Shown piece after piece: positions 1 through 12,000 of a stretch of 64,000 nt of DNA (within the stretch, counting starts at the first letter, position 1; each line of letters opens with the position of its first letter). The position numbers and the translations under genes are program-made. The notes beneath the pieces were generated by a model. The model was not told where the DNA came from. It saw nothing but the letters and a program-made list of their open reading frames with translations, and did no database searches. This stretch comes from Silene conica (taxonomy: Eukaryota > Streptophyta > Magnoliopsida > Caryophyllales > Caryophyllaceae), in contig CM055314.2 of NCBI GenBank assembly GCA_029255685.2, positions 4,544,399 through 4,608,398 on the forward strand, given 5' to 3'.

Positions 1-2600
1 CTAATAATGAAAAAGGATGATTAAAAGTCATAAAACATTGGTACATATTTATGTATATATATAATAAATTTTATAATAATAATAATAGTAAGTCGCCCAA
101 AAGTCATAAAATGCATCATCAACTAGCTATAAATATTTGATAGAAGACAACATTTGTGAGCCAAAATTTTGGTTACTCCATCACCGAGAGAATTGTATGT
201 GTAAATAATCATTCTTATCATTGTAAATGTATTATTAAGGTGTTAAATTAATAGTCTTTTTATTTATTTTTAAGTTTTATTGGTTATGAAGTATTATCGC
301 ATTTTTTTAACTTCACATATATGTTGTTTTGTTGTTATTTAGGGGCTATCAAGATTTGTGAAGTTGTGCGATTTAAAGGTAAATATACTTATATTTTTAT
401 CATTCAATGTCCAATTTTTTTATTACTTAAGGGAAAATTTAAACTAATATAATCATAAGGTTAATATTAAATAAATCAAATTCCAACATTTTGTTTGTTA
501 TTAATCGCTCAGTGTATTTTTTTGTAGGGACGATTCATTGGAAAAAGAAAATTATGTGAAGAAGGGATGAATACTATAAATGCTTAAAAAAATACTCCCC
601 TATTTTCCTCAATGTTATATTATAAACTAACTACAAGTTTGACAATATAAATGTTAATGATTAATTATTTTTAGTTTCATAAAAAAAATTTAGTATTTCA
701 TAAACTTTAAATAAAATGTATGTTTTATTTTTGTATGTGTTATTTTTTGTTCATCACTTTCCTTTTAAAAATAGCTCTCATATTATTAAATTGGAGTTGC
801 AAGGATCTCAATCATATTAACAAGTTGAAAAAAAAAATCTTATTGACATGATTAGTAGCTAAATTTACATTATTATTATTAATATTTAAGCATACAATAT
901 AGTTAAAAAGCTACTTAAAGTATTTTTTTTTTTATAATACAAGTGTCATTTTTATATTGGTTAATACATAATTCATCTATATTGATTACTAGATTATTCA
1001 TTTGTTTATACAATATTGTAAAATATCAACTTAGTTATCTATTATTTATACAATATTATAAAAAAATAAGACTAATTATTGATACCATAAATCTTGATAG
1101 CCCTTAAATTTGAACAAAACAAACGATACGATAAAGTTTGAAAATGTGATGAATATTTCAGTATTTCACAACCCAACAATGAAACTTACATAAAAATAAA
1201 AAAATTATTTAATTAATTTAAAAACTTAATACACTTACTTGATGTGAATAGATAGATAAGACATATAAGTGACACATTAAAAAAAATTATTCTTACAAAT
1301 TTTGTCCCTATAAAAAAAATATAAACAATTGATGATACGTTTAATGATTTTTGAGCGTTTTGTTCTATTATTATCAAATTTAAGATAGACATAAATATCA
1401 ATCAAGTTTCATGACTTTTGAACATTGATGTTAAAAAGACAATACTAAGTATTTTTAGTATGTCACGTGTTATTAAAAAGTCATATTTAAAATCATGTAT
1501 CACATGCTTAAAAATACAAAATAAAAATAAAAAATGTTAGTTGCAAACACAAAAATAAATTAATACAAACTATTTACTTTTCTTTCCTAAATTTTGTTAT
1601 TAACCTACATATTTATTTAACTTTTATTTCTTTTATTTAATAATATAGCTTTTTGGTTTCCCTCACCATTTATTGTAGGTTACTATTTTACTTAATTTAT
1701 CCTTTTTGCAAAATTTAGGAATTTTGGCAAATTGATATATATTAAGACTAGCAGCATTTATTAAACTGCATAAATATGCTACTATTAAAAATATGATTTA
1801 CAAGAAATAAAATATTGAGATAAAAAGTCTCTAATTTAATTAGAAAATATGTTTTGAACTCCTTACAGTGGAGAATTTATCATTCTAAAAAAAGAATAAT
1901 AATAATCAAACATTATGCATTAATTTGTCCTTTTGTCTTACCTCACTAACTTCATATGCCTAGATAACAAAGGGCCTTCAAGTTTTATATAGAAAATTTA
2001 GTACACAATTTATCTATACAATCTAATCTAATTAAAAGGCAACTTTAAGCATTTAATTTTTTTCCACATAACAACTACACCAAATTATTAAAAAAATTAC
2101 ATTAAAATATTTATTAATAATTAATTTTGTTGATGTTCATAGACCCCATGTTGCTGGTGGTTTTGAAGGTCAAAAATTTGTAATTATAGGATCAATAATG
2201 TAAAATTTAATTTCGATTGATTTAGTATTTATGTTTCACTGACTGTTGATATTTTCTCATTCACGCCCAATTAAAAGGACTCTTATCTCACATGCGTTTC
2301 AATGTAGATAGCTTTTAAAAGAGTAGGCAAAACAATTCAACATACTTTTTAGAGTTTATGAATGAGTGTCATGAATTAATGGACTCATTGAAGGTATATT
2401 TTTTAAAAATTACATGCTATTAGTATATTAATCAAAATAAAGTACAATATAAAGTTTGAAAAATAAATTAGAGATGTCAAAAAATAAGACATTAACTAAC
2501 TAACTTTTATATATTTCAAGACTATATCTTTTAAATGGATAAACTAATTGCTCGAACAAATCTTAACAATAAAATAAAATAATAAAACTAAAACAGATAA
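1..2600. other. AT-rich non-coding DNA, possible Helitron body
   Basis: No credible coding region is visible; the short open frames are low-complexity AT-rich chance frames. The stretch ends in a Helitron-like 3' terminus at 2601-2630, so part of it may be the body of a non-autonomous Helitron, but I could not find the matching 5' end. Confidence 0.4.
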
Positions 2601-2630
2601 ACCCGTGAATTTCACGGGTGACAAAACTTG
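2601..2630 (+). mobile_element. Helitron-like 3' terminus (degenerate)
   Basis: A perfect GC-rich stem (ACCCGTGAA / TTCACGGGT) is followed 10 nt later by CTTG and then T. The spacing and sequence match the end of the Helitron at 14842-16846, whose terminus reads CTAG followed by T, so CTTG is probably a mutated CTAG. Only the 3' end is supported. Confidence 0.5.
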
Positions 2631-2700
2631 TTTCTTTATAATAAGGCTACATATGTGATATGTCTTTGTAGTCATACATAACTCTTCTTAATATTACTAT

Positions 2701-2702
<2 letters not shown>

Positions 2703-2756
<54 letters not shown>

Positions 2757-2766
2757 TATATATATA
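2703..2766. repeat. (TA)n microsatellite, left flank
   Basis: Almost pure TA dinucleotide run. It borders the inverted-repeat element that starts near 2767; a matching (TA)n run borders the other end. Confidence 0.95.
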
Positions 2767-2879
2767 TAGATTTAGGATCGGGTGAGAACGATTATACGGT
2801 GCATACGGTGAGAACAACTCACGTCCGTTGGATTAAAACACAATCAACGGTTAAGAAATACCCACAACCCACATTCTAG

Positions 2880-4075
2880 ATAGATTTTTTGACGGAGTAG
2901 ATAATTTTATTTTATTTTACCTTTTTACTTAAAATTAGATACATTTTTTTACGGAGTAAAAACTTTTTTTTTTTTTACCTTTTTACGTAAACCTATATAC
3001 ATTTTTTTGACGGAGTAGATACATTTTTTTTAATTTTTTACGGTAAACCTAGATACATTTTTTGACGGAGTAGATACATTTTTTTTTTTACTTTTTTTAC
3101 ATAAACCTAGATACATCTTTTGAAGGAGTAGATACATTTTTTTTTTACTTGTTTTACATAAACCTAGATACATTTTTTGAAGTAGTAGATACATTTTTTT
3201 ACTTTTTTACGTAAACCTAGATACATTTTTTGACGAAGTAGATACATTTTTTTTACTTGTTTTACATAAACCTAGATACATTTTTTGAATGAGTAGATAC
3301 ATTTTTTTTTTTTTACATAAACCTAGATATATTTTTTGAAGGACTAGATACATTTTTTTACTTTTTTACGTAAACCTAGATACATTTTTTGACGGAGTAG
3401 ATACATTTTTTTATTTTTTTTACATAAACCTAGATACATTTTTTGAAAGAGTACATACATTTTTTTTTACTTTTTTTACATAAACCTAGATACATTTTTT
3501 GACGGAGTAGATACATTTTTTTTTTAGTTTTTTACGTAAACCTAGATACATCTTTTGACGGGTAGATACATTTTTTTTTACTTAAACCTAGATACATTTT
3601 TTGACGGAGTAGATACATTTTTTTTTCCCTTTTTTACACAAACCTAGTTATATTTTTTGACGGGGTTGATACATTTTTTTTACTTAAACCTAGATACATT
3701 TTTTTACGGAGTAGATACATTTTTTACTTAAACATAAATACATTTTTTGACGGAGTAGATACATTTTTTTAGTTAAACCTAGATACATTTTTTGACGGGG
3801 TCAATACTTTTTTTTTCTATTTTTTACATAAACCTAGATACATTTTTTGACGGAGTAGGTACATTTTTTTAATATTTTCTACATAAACCTAGTTACATTT
3901 TTTGACGGAGTAGATACATTTTTTTTACTTAAACCTATATACATTTTTTGACGGAGTTGACACATTTTTTTTAATATTTTTTACATAAACCAAGTTACAT
4001 TTTTTGATGGAGTATATACGATTTTTTTTTTTTGTACTTTTTTACATAAACTCATATACAGCTAAATACATTTTT
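2880..4075. repeat. ~60-bp minisatellite, about 20 units
   Basis: Imperfect tandem units of roughly 57-65 bp built on 'cctagatacattttttgacg' followed by 'gagtagatacattttttt' and a T-rich spacer with 'ttacataaa'. Length varies mainly in the T runs. It lies wholly inside the inverted-repeat element 2767-4773. Non-coding. Confidence 0.9.
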
Positions 4076-4299
4076 TTTACTAATTCTAGACAACTATAAA
4101 AGTTTTTTTTTTAACTTTAATTTCTAAGTACATTTTATAACCATGCAAGTACGTCTTTTTTTTTTATCTAGGTGCATGTTTTTCCAATATAACAAAAAAT
4201 ATAAATTAGCTAGATATACAAATTCAAACTTCTTGTACAATAAGCTCTAAGATTCTAACAAGTAGTATTACGTATATTGAATCAATATGAGAAAGAATA

Positions 4300-4558
4300 A
4301 GCACCCCTGAAATAAATGATCGTATCAGTTACTTGTTTCGCGACGGCCCATGATTTCATGTCCTTCCAGAGTGACATTGCATGAGTCTTCCTCGGATAAT
4401 GTCTCTTCTTCCTGTGTGTTATTGCAGAATAAGCTTTTTTTTTCGGAGGAAATGCGCCAGTTCCTAAGAAAGAAGTCGGATAAGTAGCTGACAAAGCTTT
4501 TCCCAACTGAAGCGGATAAGTAGTGCTTGGATAGCATATCATTTATTTCAGGGGTGCT
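4300..4558. mobile_element. 259-bp element with perfect 21-bp inverted ends
   Basis: The 21 nt at 4300-4320 (AGCACCCCTGAAATAAATGA + T) are the exact reverse complement of 4538-4558, flanked by TA on both sides (putative 2-bp target duplication). The interior is less AT-rich than its surroundings and holds an 86-codon open frame on the minus strand (4282-4542) rich in K/R/Y that I do not recognise. A 33-bp segment inside (near 4468) recurs with few changes just outside (near 4567). Confidence 0.75.
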
Positions 4559-4769
4559 TAATCCTCAGAAAGAAGTCGGATAAGTAGTTGACGAAGCTTC
4601 CTGTGTAGTCTTTTTTTTTTATCTAGGTGCAGGTACTTCTTCTATTATTGTACTAATGGCTAATGGCTTATTTTAGTAATTAAATCTCAGCCTATAATTG
4701 TACTTTAATCCAATGGTTTGTAGATGTTCTCACCGAATGCACCGAATAGTCGTTCTCACCGGATCTTGC

Positions 4770-4773
<4 letters not shown>

Positions 4774-4819
<46 letters not shown>
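4774..4819. repeat. (TA)n microsatellite, right flank
   Basis: TA dinucleotide run directly after the right inverted repeat of the element 2767-4773. Open frames across it (IYIYIY...) are artefacts. Confidence 0.95.
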
Positions 4820-4823
<4 letters not shown>

Positions 4824-6119
4824 TTCTTGTCTTATAGTCCATGTAACTATAGACTTCCATGGATAGTTATAGAAACACATTTTTTTAATCTTAATTTATC
4901 TTACGTTTTTTTAGTATTACGTAGTCAAAGTTAATTAGAAAACATATTTATCTTTTTATATATATTTTTACAAATTTACGTAGATAATTTTTCAATAGTT
5001 TTCAGTTAAGTATTAATATATTTATCTTATTTCAATATTTTATAACTTAAATAATTCACAAAACTTAAACCAATGATATCGCTCGAAAAGTTCCTCTTTT
5101 AAGTATATATATTGATATTGATTGATGTGAAATGATATTGATGATTAATACAATTTTGATGGACTTTTGATCTCATGAATTTCCTAAAAACAATTTTGAT
5201 GTCTTCTAAATTAGGAGTAATTTTTTATACAATTTTGTTGTACGAAATGCTTGTAAATTGTCAAGATTTTGTAGTTGGATCGTTGTGTCTCAAGACAATC
5301 ACTCCCATTAGTAACAAACAAATTGTATTGCGTCAACTTATGAATGAATTTGCTTCACTCTACATTATCTAGTCCAGTTACCAGATTACCGTTGCAAGAG
5401 AGCTATTTTCGGTACAATTTAAGTCGATCTTTGAATACCGTGATTTTCACGGTGTCCCGGGTTTAATAGCTGCCCTGTACATTATTTTCGAAGCCACCAT
5501 TCAGATAACGAAAGCAAAGTTTAAACATACGGTACCTACATTATCAAACAAGGAATACATTATATTCACGAGAATTCGAGTGACTTCATGATAAAACCGT
5601 CACACAAAGACTTCCTTAGGCATATAAATATATAATTAGACTTGGCTGCCAACTAAAATGAAGATAGATAATTTCAAGTTTCAACAGCTCGTTGTAGTTT
5701 AAGAGTATATCTTCAACTGCAGCACTTACCGCAGCACTTTTAAATGTTCTGTGTCGAGATAGCCCATGACCAAAAAAAGAAGTCCAAAATTTTAACGTAA
5801 ATTTTCATTGTCCAAGAGAGGCGAGCATCTGCTACCATTCTCGCTCCGCCACTGGTTTTGATACATGTCTCAAAACCAAGCCATAATGTTTTATCACTAG
5901 CTGTGGCAGACAATATACTCTTCAGTTGGTGTAAGAAAAAACAGGACCAAACAGTATAAAAATGCCTTTTCTTAAATGTCAAAAGTTGTTTAATTCCTGT
6001 CTTTTGGAGAGATATGACAAGAAAAGGACTTGCATTTACATCTTATTACTACAGTCTGATACATTCAGGCGATACCCGAAACATTTTATAAGATCTTCTC
6101 AGTTTTCTGCTCCTCTTGT
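4820..6119. other. Intergenic, nothing recognised
   Basis: AT-rich sequence without convincing exons, RNA genes or element ends. It lies downstream of the HMA-protein gene, so part is presumably its 3' flank. Confidence 0.4.
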
Positions 6120-6954
6120 TTAGAATTCTAGTCTCTTGAGAGGACTTACACTGATAATACTAGCAGTCCTCTGGAATTTCCTCAGCTTAATAACAATATG
6201 CACAGGATCTGCATTCCCGGTTATTGTGACAGTGTTTCTCGACGAATCCAGGACTACGGAGGAGACTCCTTTTATTGGTGCAATCACTTCCATCACCTTT
6301 TGCCTGCACTTTGAGCACTGCAAATCGACCCATACTACTGCTTTCTGCAGGCAAAATAGAACTACTTCAGGTTTGCAACTACTATTACTACTACTGAAAA
6401 ACCAATAAATGATAAAAAAAAGGGCAGCCCGGTGCACGATGGCGTCCCCGCTAGGCGAGGGTCCGGAGAAGGGCCCCACCACAAGGGTGTAATAGGGGCA
6501 AGCCTTCCCTTGCCATTCTGGCAAGGCCGCTCCCAGGGCTTGAACCCGTGACCTCACGGTCACAAAGCAACACCTTAACCGGTGCGCCAAGGCTCCCCTT
6601 CAAAAACCAATAAATTATAAAACAGAAAAATTTAATTGTTCATGGGCCGGGCCGGCATGCGAAATATGCAGGTATAGAGTGTAGGCCGTAGGGAGTACAT
6701 ATTATGAAATGTACCTATGACCGGCCCATAAACAGACCAAATCGCTCATCTGTGGACTGTGGGTCATAATATTCATCTTAATCTACCCAATGTCCATCCG
6801 AGTCTGCATATGATCACTTCTAAAGTATATGCAGGAACAAATATTGACATACAGGGCGAGATTATCTAAAAAGTCAACAGAGTGTAAGAATGTCACAGTA
6901 CGCTCAGATATAATGCAGAAGAATCGATTAAAGATAACAAACCTTATTCATCAT
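6120..6954 (-). CDS. Small heavy-metal-associated (HMA) domain protein
   Basis: Exon 2 (6120-6344) encodes a single HMA domain: a KAVVWVDL first strand, the metal-binding CxxC motif (C-S-K-C), then a VMEVIAPIKGVSSV helix/strand and a TITGNADPVHIVIKLRK segment, ending SPLKRLEF-stop. Its splice acceptor (CTGCAG) keeps phase 0. Plant relatives have a tiny first exon, and an ATG-ATG-AAT-AAG exon with a GT donor at 6943-6954 fits (MMNK), giving 78 aa; this exon is inferred. HMA proteins of this class bind soft metals (Cu, Zn, Cd) through the CxxC pair in the cytosol or nucleus. No C-terminal CaaX is present, so it is not a prenylated HIPP. The intron holds an Au-type SINE. Exon 2 is secure; exon 1 is tentative. 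Confidence 0.7.
6411..6601 (-). mobile_element. Au-type SINE copy 1
   Basis: Read on the minus strand: a tRNA-like 5' part with A-box-like and B-box (GGTTCAAGCCC) promoter motifs, the GGCTTGCCCC and CCCTTGTGGTGGGGCC body segments typical of the plant Au SINE family, and an end in GGGCTGCCC followed by a T-rich tail. Flanked by a 14-bp target duplication (AAAAACCAATAAAT at 6397-6410 and 6602-6615). Sits in the intron of the HMA-protein gene in the same orientation as the gene. Confidence 0.92.
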
Positions 6955-9049
6955 TTTTAACAAGCTACACAGATGCACAGAAAGCAGGCTTTCAAACACA
7001 ACTCTTAATGATCAAGCACATCAGAGAAGACCTCGAATGCTACTAATTTATACTCCATGTCCCTGGACTTCTTTCCAGCATTTAGAATCTCAGACGCATG
7101 TAACACCAGTTTTTTAGGCTAATATTCAAAGAATACTGAATAATGCATAGGTTTCCCTCTTGTCCATCCAAAGATGGATAAGAAACTAAATATGGTGAAA
7201 TTGTTTATCAAGACCCAACTGAAAAACAAATTAGGAGGATATTGGAATGGATACATCAATACATGTCACATATCTGTATTTGGCATCACACAAAGAGCAA
7301 AGAAGAGAAATGCTAAACAGAACCATGTACTTGAAGCAACAAACAAGAAAGCAGTTGTGAACAATGTACTTTTCCAGACAAAAAAAGCGCCATTTTCTCA
7401 GAGTATCGTTCATACAATTTACAAAGTGGGCACTATCATTTGGTAGAACGTAACTTACTTTACAGAGTATTACAATTTACAATAGTAGTAGTATACTAGC
7501 CACTGAGAGAAATAGAATTATACGAAGTATAAGAGACCACAATCTCTCATAAATAACAAAGTAGAATCTATGGAAAATAATAGAGGTATTCATTTGTTAG
7601 GGTGCACAATAATGTGGTGCACCTCGCATTCACCTAAGCTTTTTTCGGTAAACATCAAGTTAGGCAGTTTCAATTTACCAGGCAACTTCGGGTCAGCTTG
7701 GGTGTGACATAAGCACTAGTTCATTCCTTTAATTAGTTCTGTACAGAATCTGCGCAGGTCATCTTGATTATTTGATCACTACCATGAAAAAGGTGTCCTC
7801 AATTAATTATCTTCCACATATTAAGCAGAAAGCTAACGGCACTGAATTGCTTGCTTATTGCCTCTTCATGTTAGAGAGTGCGAGAGGAGACTACTGGAAT
7901 GCACTACCTCAAAATCTCATATAAAGAGTGCGACAGGAGATTACTGGAGTGGCTATAGCCACGCCCACACTCTCAATAGTAAAGGCAGGCACTGGAAGTT
8001 TTGCATGACATTGTCTCTATGACACAGTTATGACTGTACAGGTGTACCGTGTACGAATACACAAATCTAGCATCTTCCTTAGAAAGTATAGAATTATACC
8101 GATATCAGAGATGATTAAGCGACGCCTACAATCTTAGTTCACCTTATCTTAAAGCACTTTCTCTATTTCGTTTTGTAAGTCGTTATAGGTTGGTACACAA
8201 GAATTAAGAAACAAAATTGAAAAACTATAAATCTTAGTCAAGTGTTGGTTTGTGAAAAATTGCATGAGAATTTGCAATTGAAGAGAGAAGTTGATGGGAA
8301 ATGTTTTTTTTTCTAAGACGACTTATAAAGTGAAATGGAGGAAAACATAGCAAGTAAGGACAACAAGGAGGGGGCAGGCCCCTTGACACAGAGATTGTTC
8401 GTAAATTACCATAATGAAAAATAAAAAATGTGAAGGCAACTTTACAACAAGGGCAGGGTATTTTGCAAGTCATTTTGCTGCATTTTTCATATGCGAAAGC
8501 TAAGAGATGATGATTTTTAAGCTTTGGACATAGAAACGTAATCACACCGAGTTACTAAAATAATGAAATCTGTTGAAGCTTAACCGTATTCAAGGAAAGA
8601 GTGCACTGAGATTTGACATTTCACAAAAGTACTTTTTACAATTCTTGAAATTAGACAGAATCAATCTCATGAAACACAGATGACAGAACGCGCAAGTTGG
8701 AGCATAAATCACAGCATTGGCAATAAGCTTATAGGAATACCAATACGCCACATAAAGGGCCGTCTCCGAAATTTCGGGGGCCCTGTGCGCAATTTCGAAA
8801 ATGGGCCCCGATATCGCTATTTACCTGGGGGAAAATGCTGATCTTTAGTCCCAATGGCAAGTCAACTAAAAAATCTTCTAACAGATTAGAGAAGGAAACA
8901 GCCTTCTCAACCAAAAGGACACACTATATGGTACATAAGAGGTGTAGGTGGAGATATGGGTGGGTTCTTCTGAAATAAGATGAAGCTCAATTATTATTTA
9001 ACTGAACGTAAAACTACTTAAGCTTCCATAGTGAGACGCAAAAGGTACC
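6955..9049. other. Intergenic between HMA gene and IPK1
   Basis: No supported exon or RNA gene. A short stretch near 8755-8810 (ggcccc/ggggcc-rich) resembles a decayed transposon end but lacks a partner. The remainder is unremarkable AT-rich sequence. Confidence 0.4.
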
Positions 9050-12000
9050 TTAGATGAAGTCACTCTCTTCCCAGTAGCCCGTTTCACCCCCCTTGATGGT
9101 GCCAGCATTCGCAGCTCCAAGCACTGGATTGACCATCTGCCTGTAGCAGTTAACAATCTTTTGGTCCAGCTCATGGTAAAACTCCATTTTCTTCAAGGGT
9201 TTCAAATCAAGGTCAATAAAACATGCCTGTTAGGATGAAAAGTACAGCGCATTAACAAAATTAAGATATTAAAGGGAAGTCCGGTGACATCCCCGCAAGG
9301 TGAGGGTCATGGGAAGGGTCCAACATAAGGGTGTAACAGGGGCAAGCCTCCGCTTGCCATTTTGGCAAGAGGCCGCTCCAAGTACTTGAACCCATGACCT
9401 CTTGATCACACAGCAACACCTCAACACTTTAACCGGTGCGCCAGGGCTCACGAAAATTAAGATATTGAATGCAAATATTTGTTAGCAAATTCTTAAAATA
9501 CATCCTAGACCGACACTTGTCAGGTTTTCCATCAGGCTATAGAAGTAACATACAATTGGAACATTTCCAATTTGCGCCTAAGGTTTGGCGAAGTTCCACG
9601 GGTATTCTCAAGATTTCTAATCGGAGATATCCAAAGTGGTAATACCTAAACCTCAAGTGAATTTTTTCCAAACACTGGGCACCCAAAGTGGAATATTCCA
9701 TATGATGGCTACGTTAATATTTATGTGAGGTCAAGCAGACCAAGGATTATAGCAAGAGAGTTTGTTAATATCATCTGCCTTCAATACCATTTATGACGTA
9801 AGTTAAGGATTTAGTTTGAATCTTTCCATCACATCTTACAGTAATTGACAGCATTAGACAAAAATTCCTACTATTTAAAAATAAATACAAATGTTAAAAG
9901 TACCTTGCACTTAAACCTTTGATTGGTTGAGTTCAGGTACACAGTTCTATAATGGGACTCCGGATCCCCTTCTTGCATGGGGCGGAAACTAATCATTAAA
10001 CTACAGTCCTTGGCTGTTGCAGCTATCAAGTAATCCTTCACAATCTTCCGACTTTCCTCTAAAGGAAGTGAATGAAGAGAATTGTATTTGCTTGATTTTC
10101 TATCTTCATCAGTATTTCCACACACCTTGCAGGACTCGGCAACAACATCATAATAAGCATGAATTGCCCCCTCAATATCCAATTTATCGAACTTTTGAAC
10201 TTCAAGAAGTCTATCAAGAACACCCAATTTTACTATTGCCTCCCTTACAAGATTCACGAAACTAGTAACGCTTGAGCTATTTTCGCTGCGTATGAAAGAT
10301 CTAATATAATCTTCAAAGGCTTCAGCTTTAGCAAAACTTGTCCCATGGCTACCACCTCCCAATCCCCCATATATGAGAGCACCATTTCGAAAAACACGCA
10401 GATTATTCTGTGGAGTTGAAATTAGGGCCTTAATGGCTTTATCAATCCGCTTTCTTGATCCAGAGAATAAATCAAGAGGATCAAACTCGCTCAACTGTGA
10501 TATCTGAGGGGACACAATGATGTGTCAGAGGAACCCACAACAATTGTAAAAAGACGGAGGAGATGCACGTTTCATGGCCATTTGTTGACACATACATATG
10601 CATCTGAGCTGTTGAAGGAGGACTGCTTAACTGTGAGAAAACCCACCGGAATTGCAGTGTGGTAAAACTAAATATTTTACCTGGGAATCTTTCACTTTGA
10701 GAGCTTGGTGCATTTTAAATCGAGTCTCATTCTTCTTGAAGGCATTTTTATCAGCTACAAAGCTTGAATATGGAAGAAATCCGCATTTGGGCTGCCCATG
10801 GGAACCAATAAACCTATTGTAAGCTCTATGACATAAAATACCAATGTTTCTCAAAGACTAATATTAGAAGATTCTAGGGGTAGGGGGAAATAAAAAAACA
10901 TGAAAGGAAAAAATATGGGTACAACTATGACAATGGACCACCTTTATCTCCACTGATATGCAAGGTTCACCTTTGATTGAGCCTAAGGGAAAACAATAAG
11001 ATTCATCATCAGAGGTTAGCGTCGCTGTATAGACATCATTAATATCTAGATTTACAAATATTTTGCAAGGGTTGAATACCCAACAAATTAGTTCCTAGAA
11101 GGAAAACATGCCCTAATGACACAACTTCCACAAATTTTCAGCCTTTTCCCTTCTTTTCAATAAGACTGCACATAACATAGTAAGATGTTTACTTAATCAC
11201 TATCTAGCTTTAGAATCAGAGGAACAATCAGAGTGTTAGACTGTAAACCTATATTTCATACTACCCATTTCCTATGTGCTTGATTACAAACGATAAGTTG
11301 TCTTACTTAAATCCAATAGCTATATATATGTATACACATAATGTTTTTTATGGTTACTCACTACACGGGAATACCGAATGATCTGACATTAGCAGCACGG
11401 AGTCAGAACAAATGTTGACTTTAGCTGCATTTACTCTCCAAAGGGGGCGCTGGCAAAGCACATTTCTTTCAACCGACTGCAGAAATTCCTTCGATACAAG
11501 GACACATATCTGCATGTCAAAAGAACACCAACAATGCATAAATGGGATCATATATCATACTAGCCAAAATTTTGAATACTGCAAGAGTTGCAACTTGGAT
11601 AGCCTATGTCCCTGCGAATAGTTTATGTGTGCTTTTCTATCGACTGTTTATGTAAGCATGTGCAATTAGGGTAGAACGTCTAAGACACGCTCTCCACCCA
11701 CACACAGTATACATACAAAAAAAAACGTAAACCATTGGCAGGGACAGACTAAAATGTAGTAGAAAAACTATTTGCAAGGACAGAGGGGATACTCATGCAT
11801 ATTCATATTAGAAGCTACTCAATCCCAAAATTATATTGCCATGGCAGATATCGTCATCTCGATATATGTCTAGCCAAAATGGATATTGTTAATGCCATTG
11901 TATTTACAATTGACAAGTGAAACAATAAAGAGCACATGTTATTAAGCTAGTAATAATGTGATACTGTATTAATTCGCTTCTCCATAAAGTTCAATAATAC

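Larger units (their letters stand above)
2767..4773. mobile_element. (TA)n-flanked terminal-inverted-repeat element
   Basis: The left end (from about 2775, GGATCGGGTGAGAACGA...) is the reverse complement of the right end (about 4706-4765, ...TCGTTCTCACCGGATC) over roughly 60 bp with mismatches. Both ends abut (TA)n tracts, the pattern expected of elements that insert into TA microsatellites (Micron-like MITEs are a known example; assignment to them is inference). No transposase is visible. Most of the interior is a minisatellite (2880-4075), plus a second small inverted-repeat element at 4300-4558. Confidence 0.75.

Noticed and set aside
4692-4934. Open frames on both strands with IYIYIY repeats
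   Set aside because: Direct translation of the (TA)n microsatellite.
6345-6590. N-terminal extension of the HMA-protein frame
   Set aside because: It reads through intron and an Au SINE; a good acceptor (CTGCAG) precedes the HMA domain.
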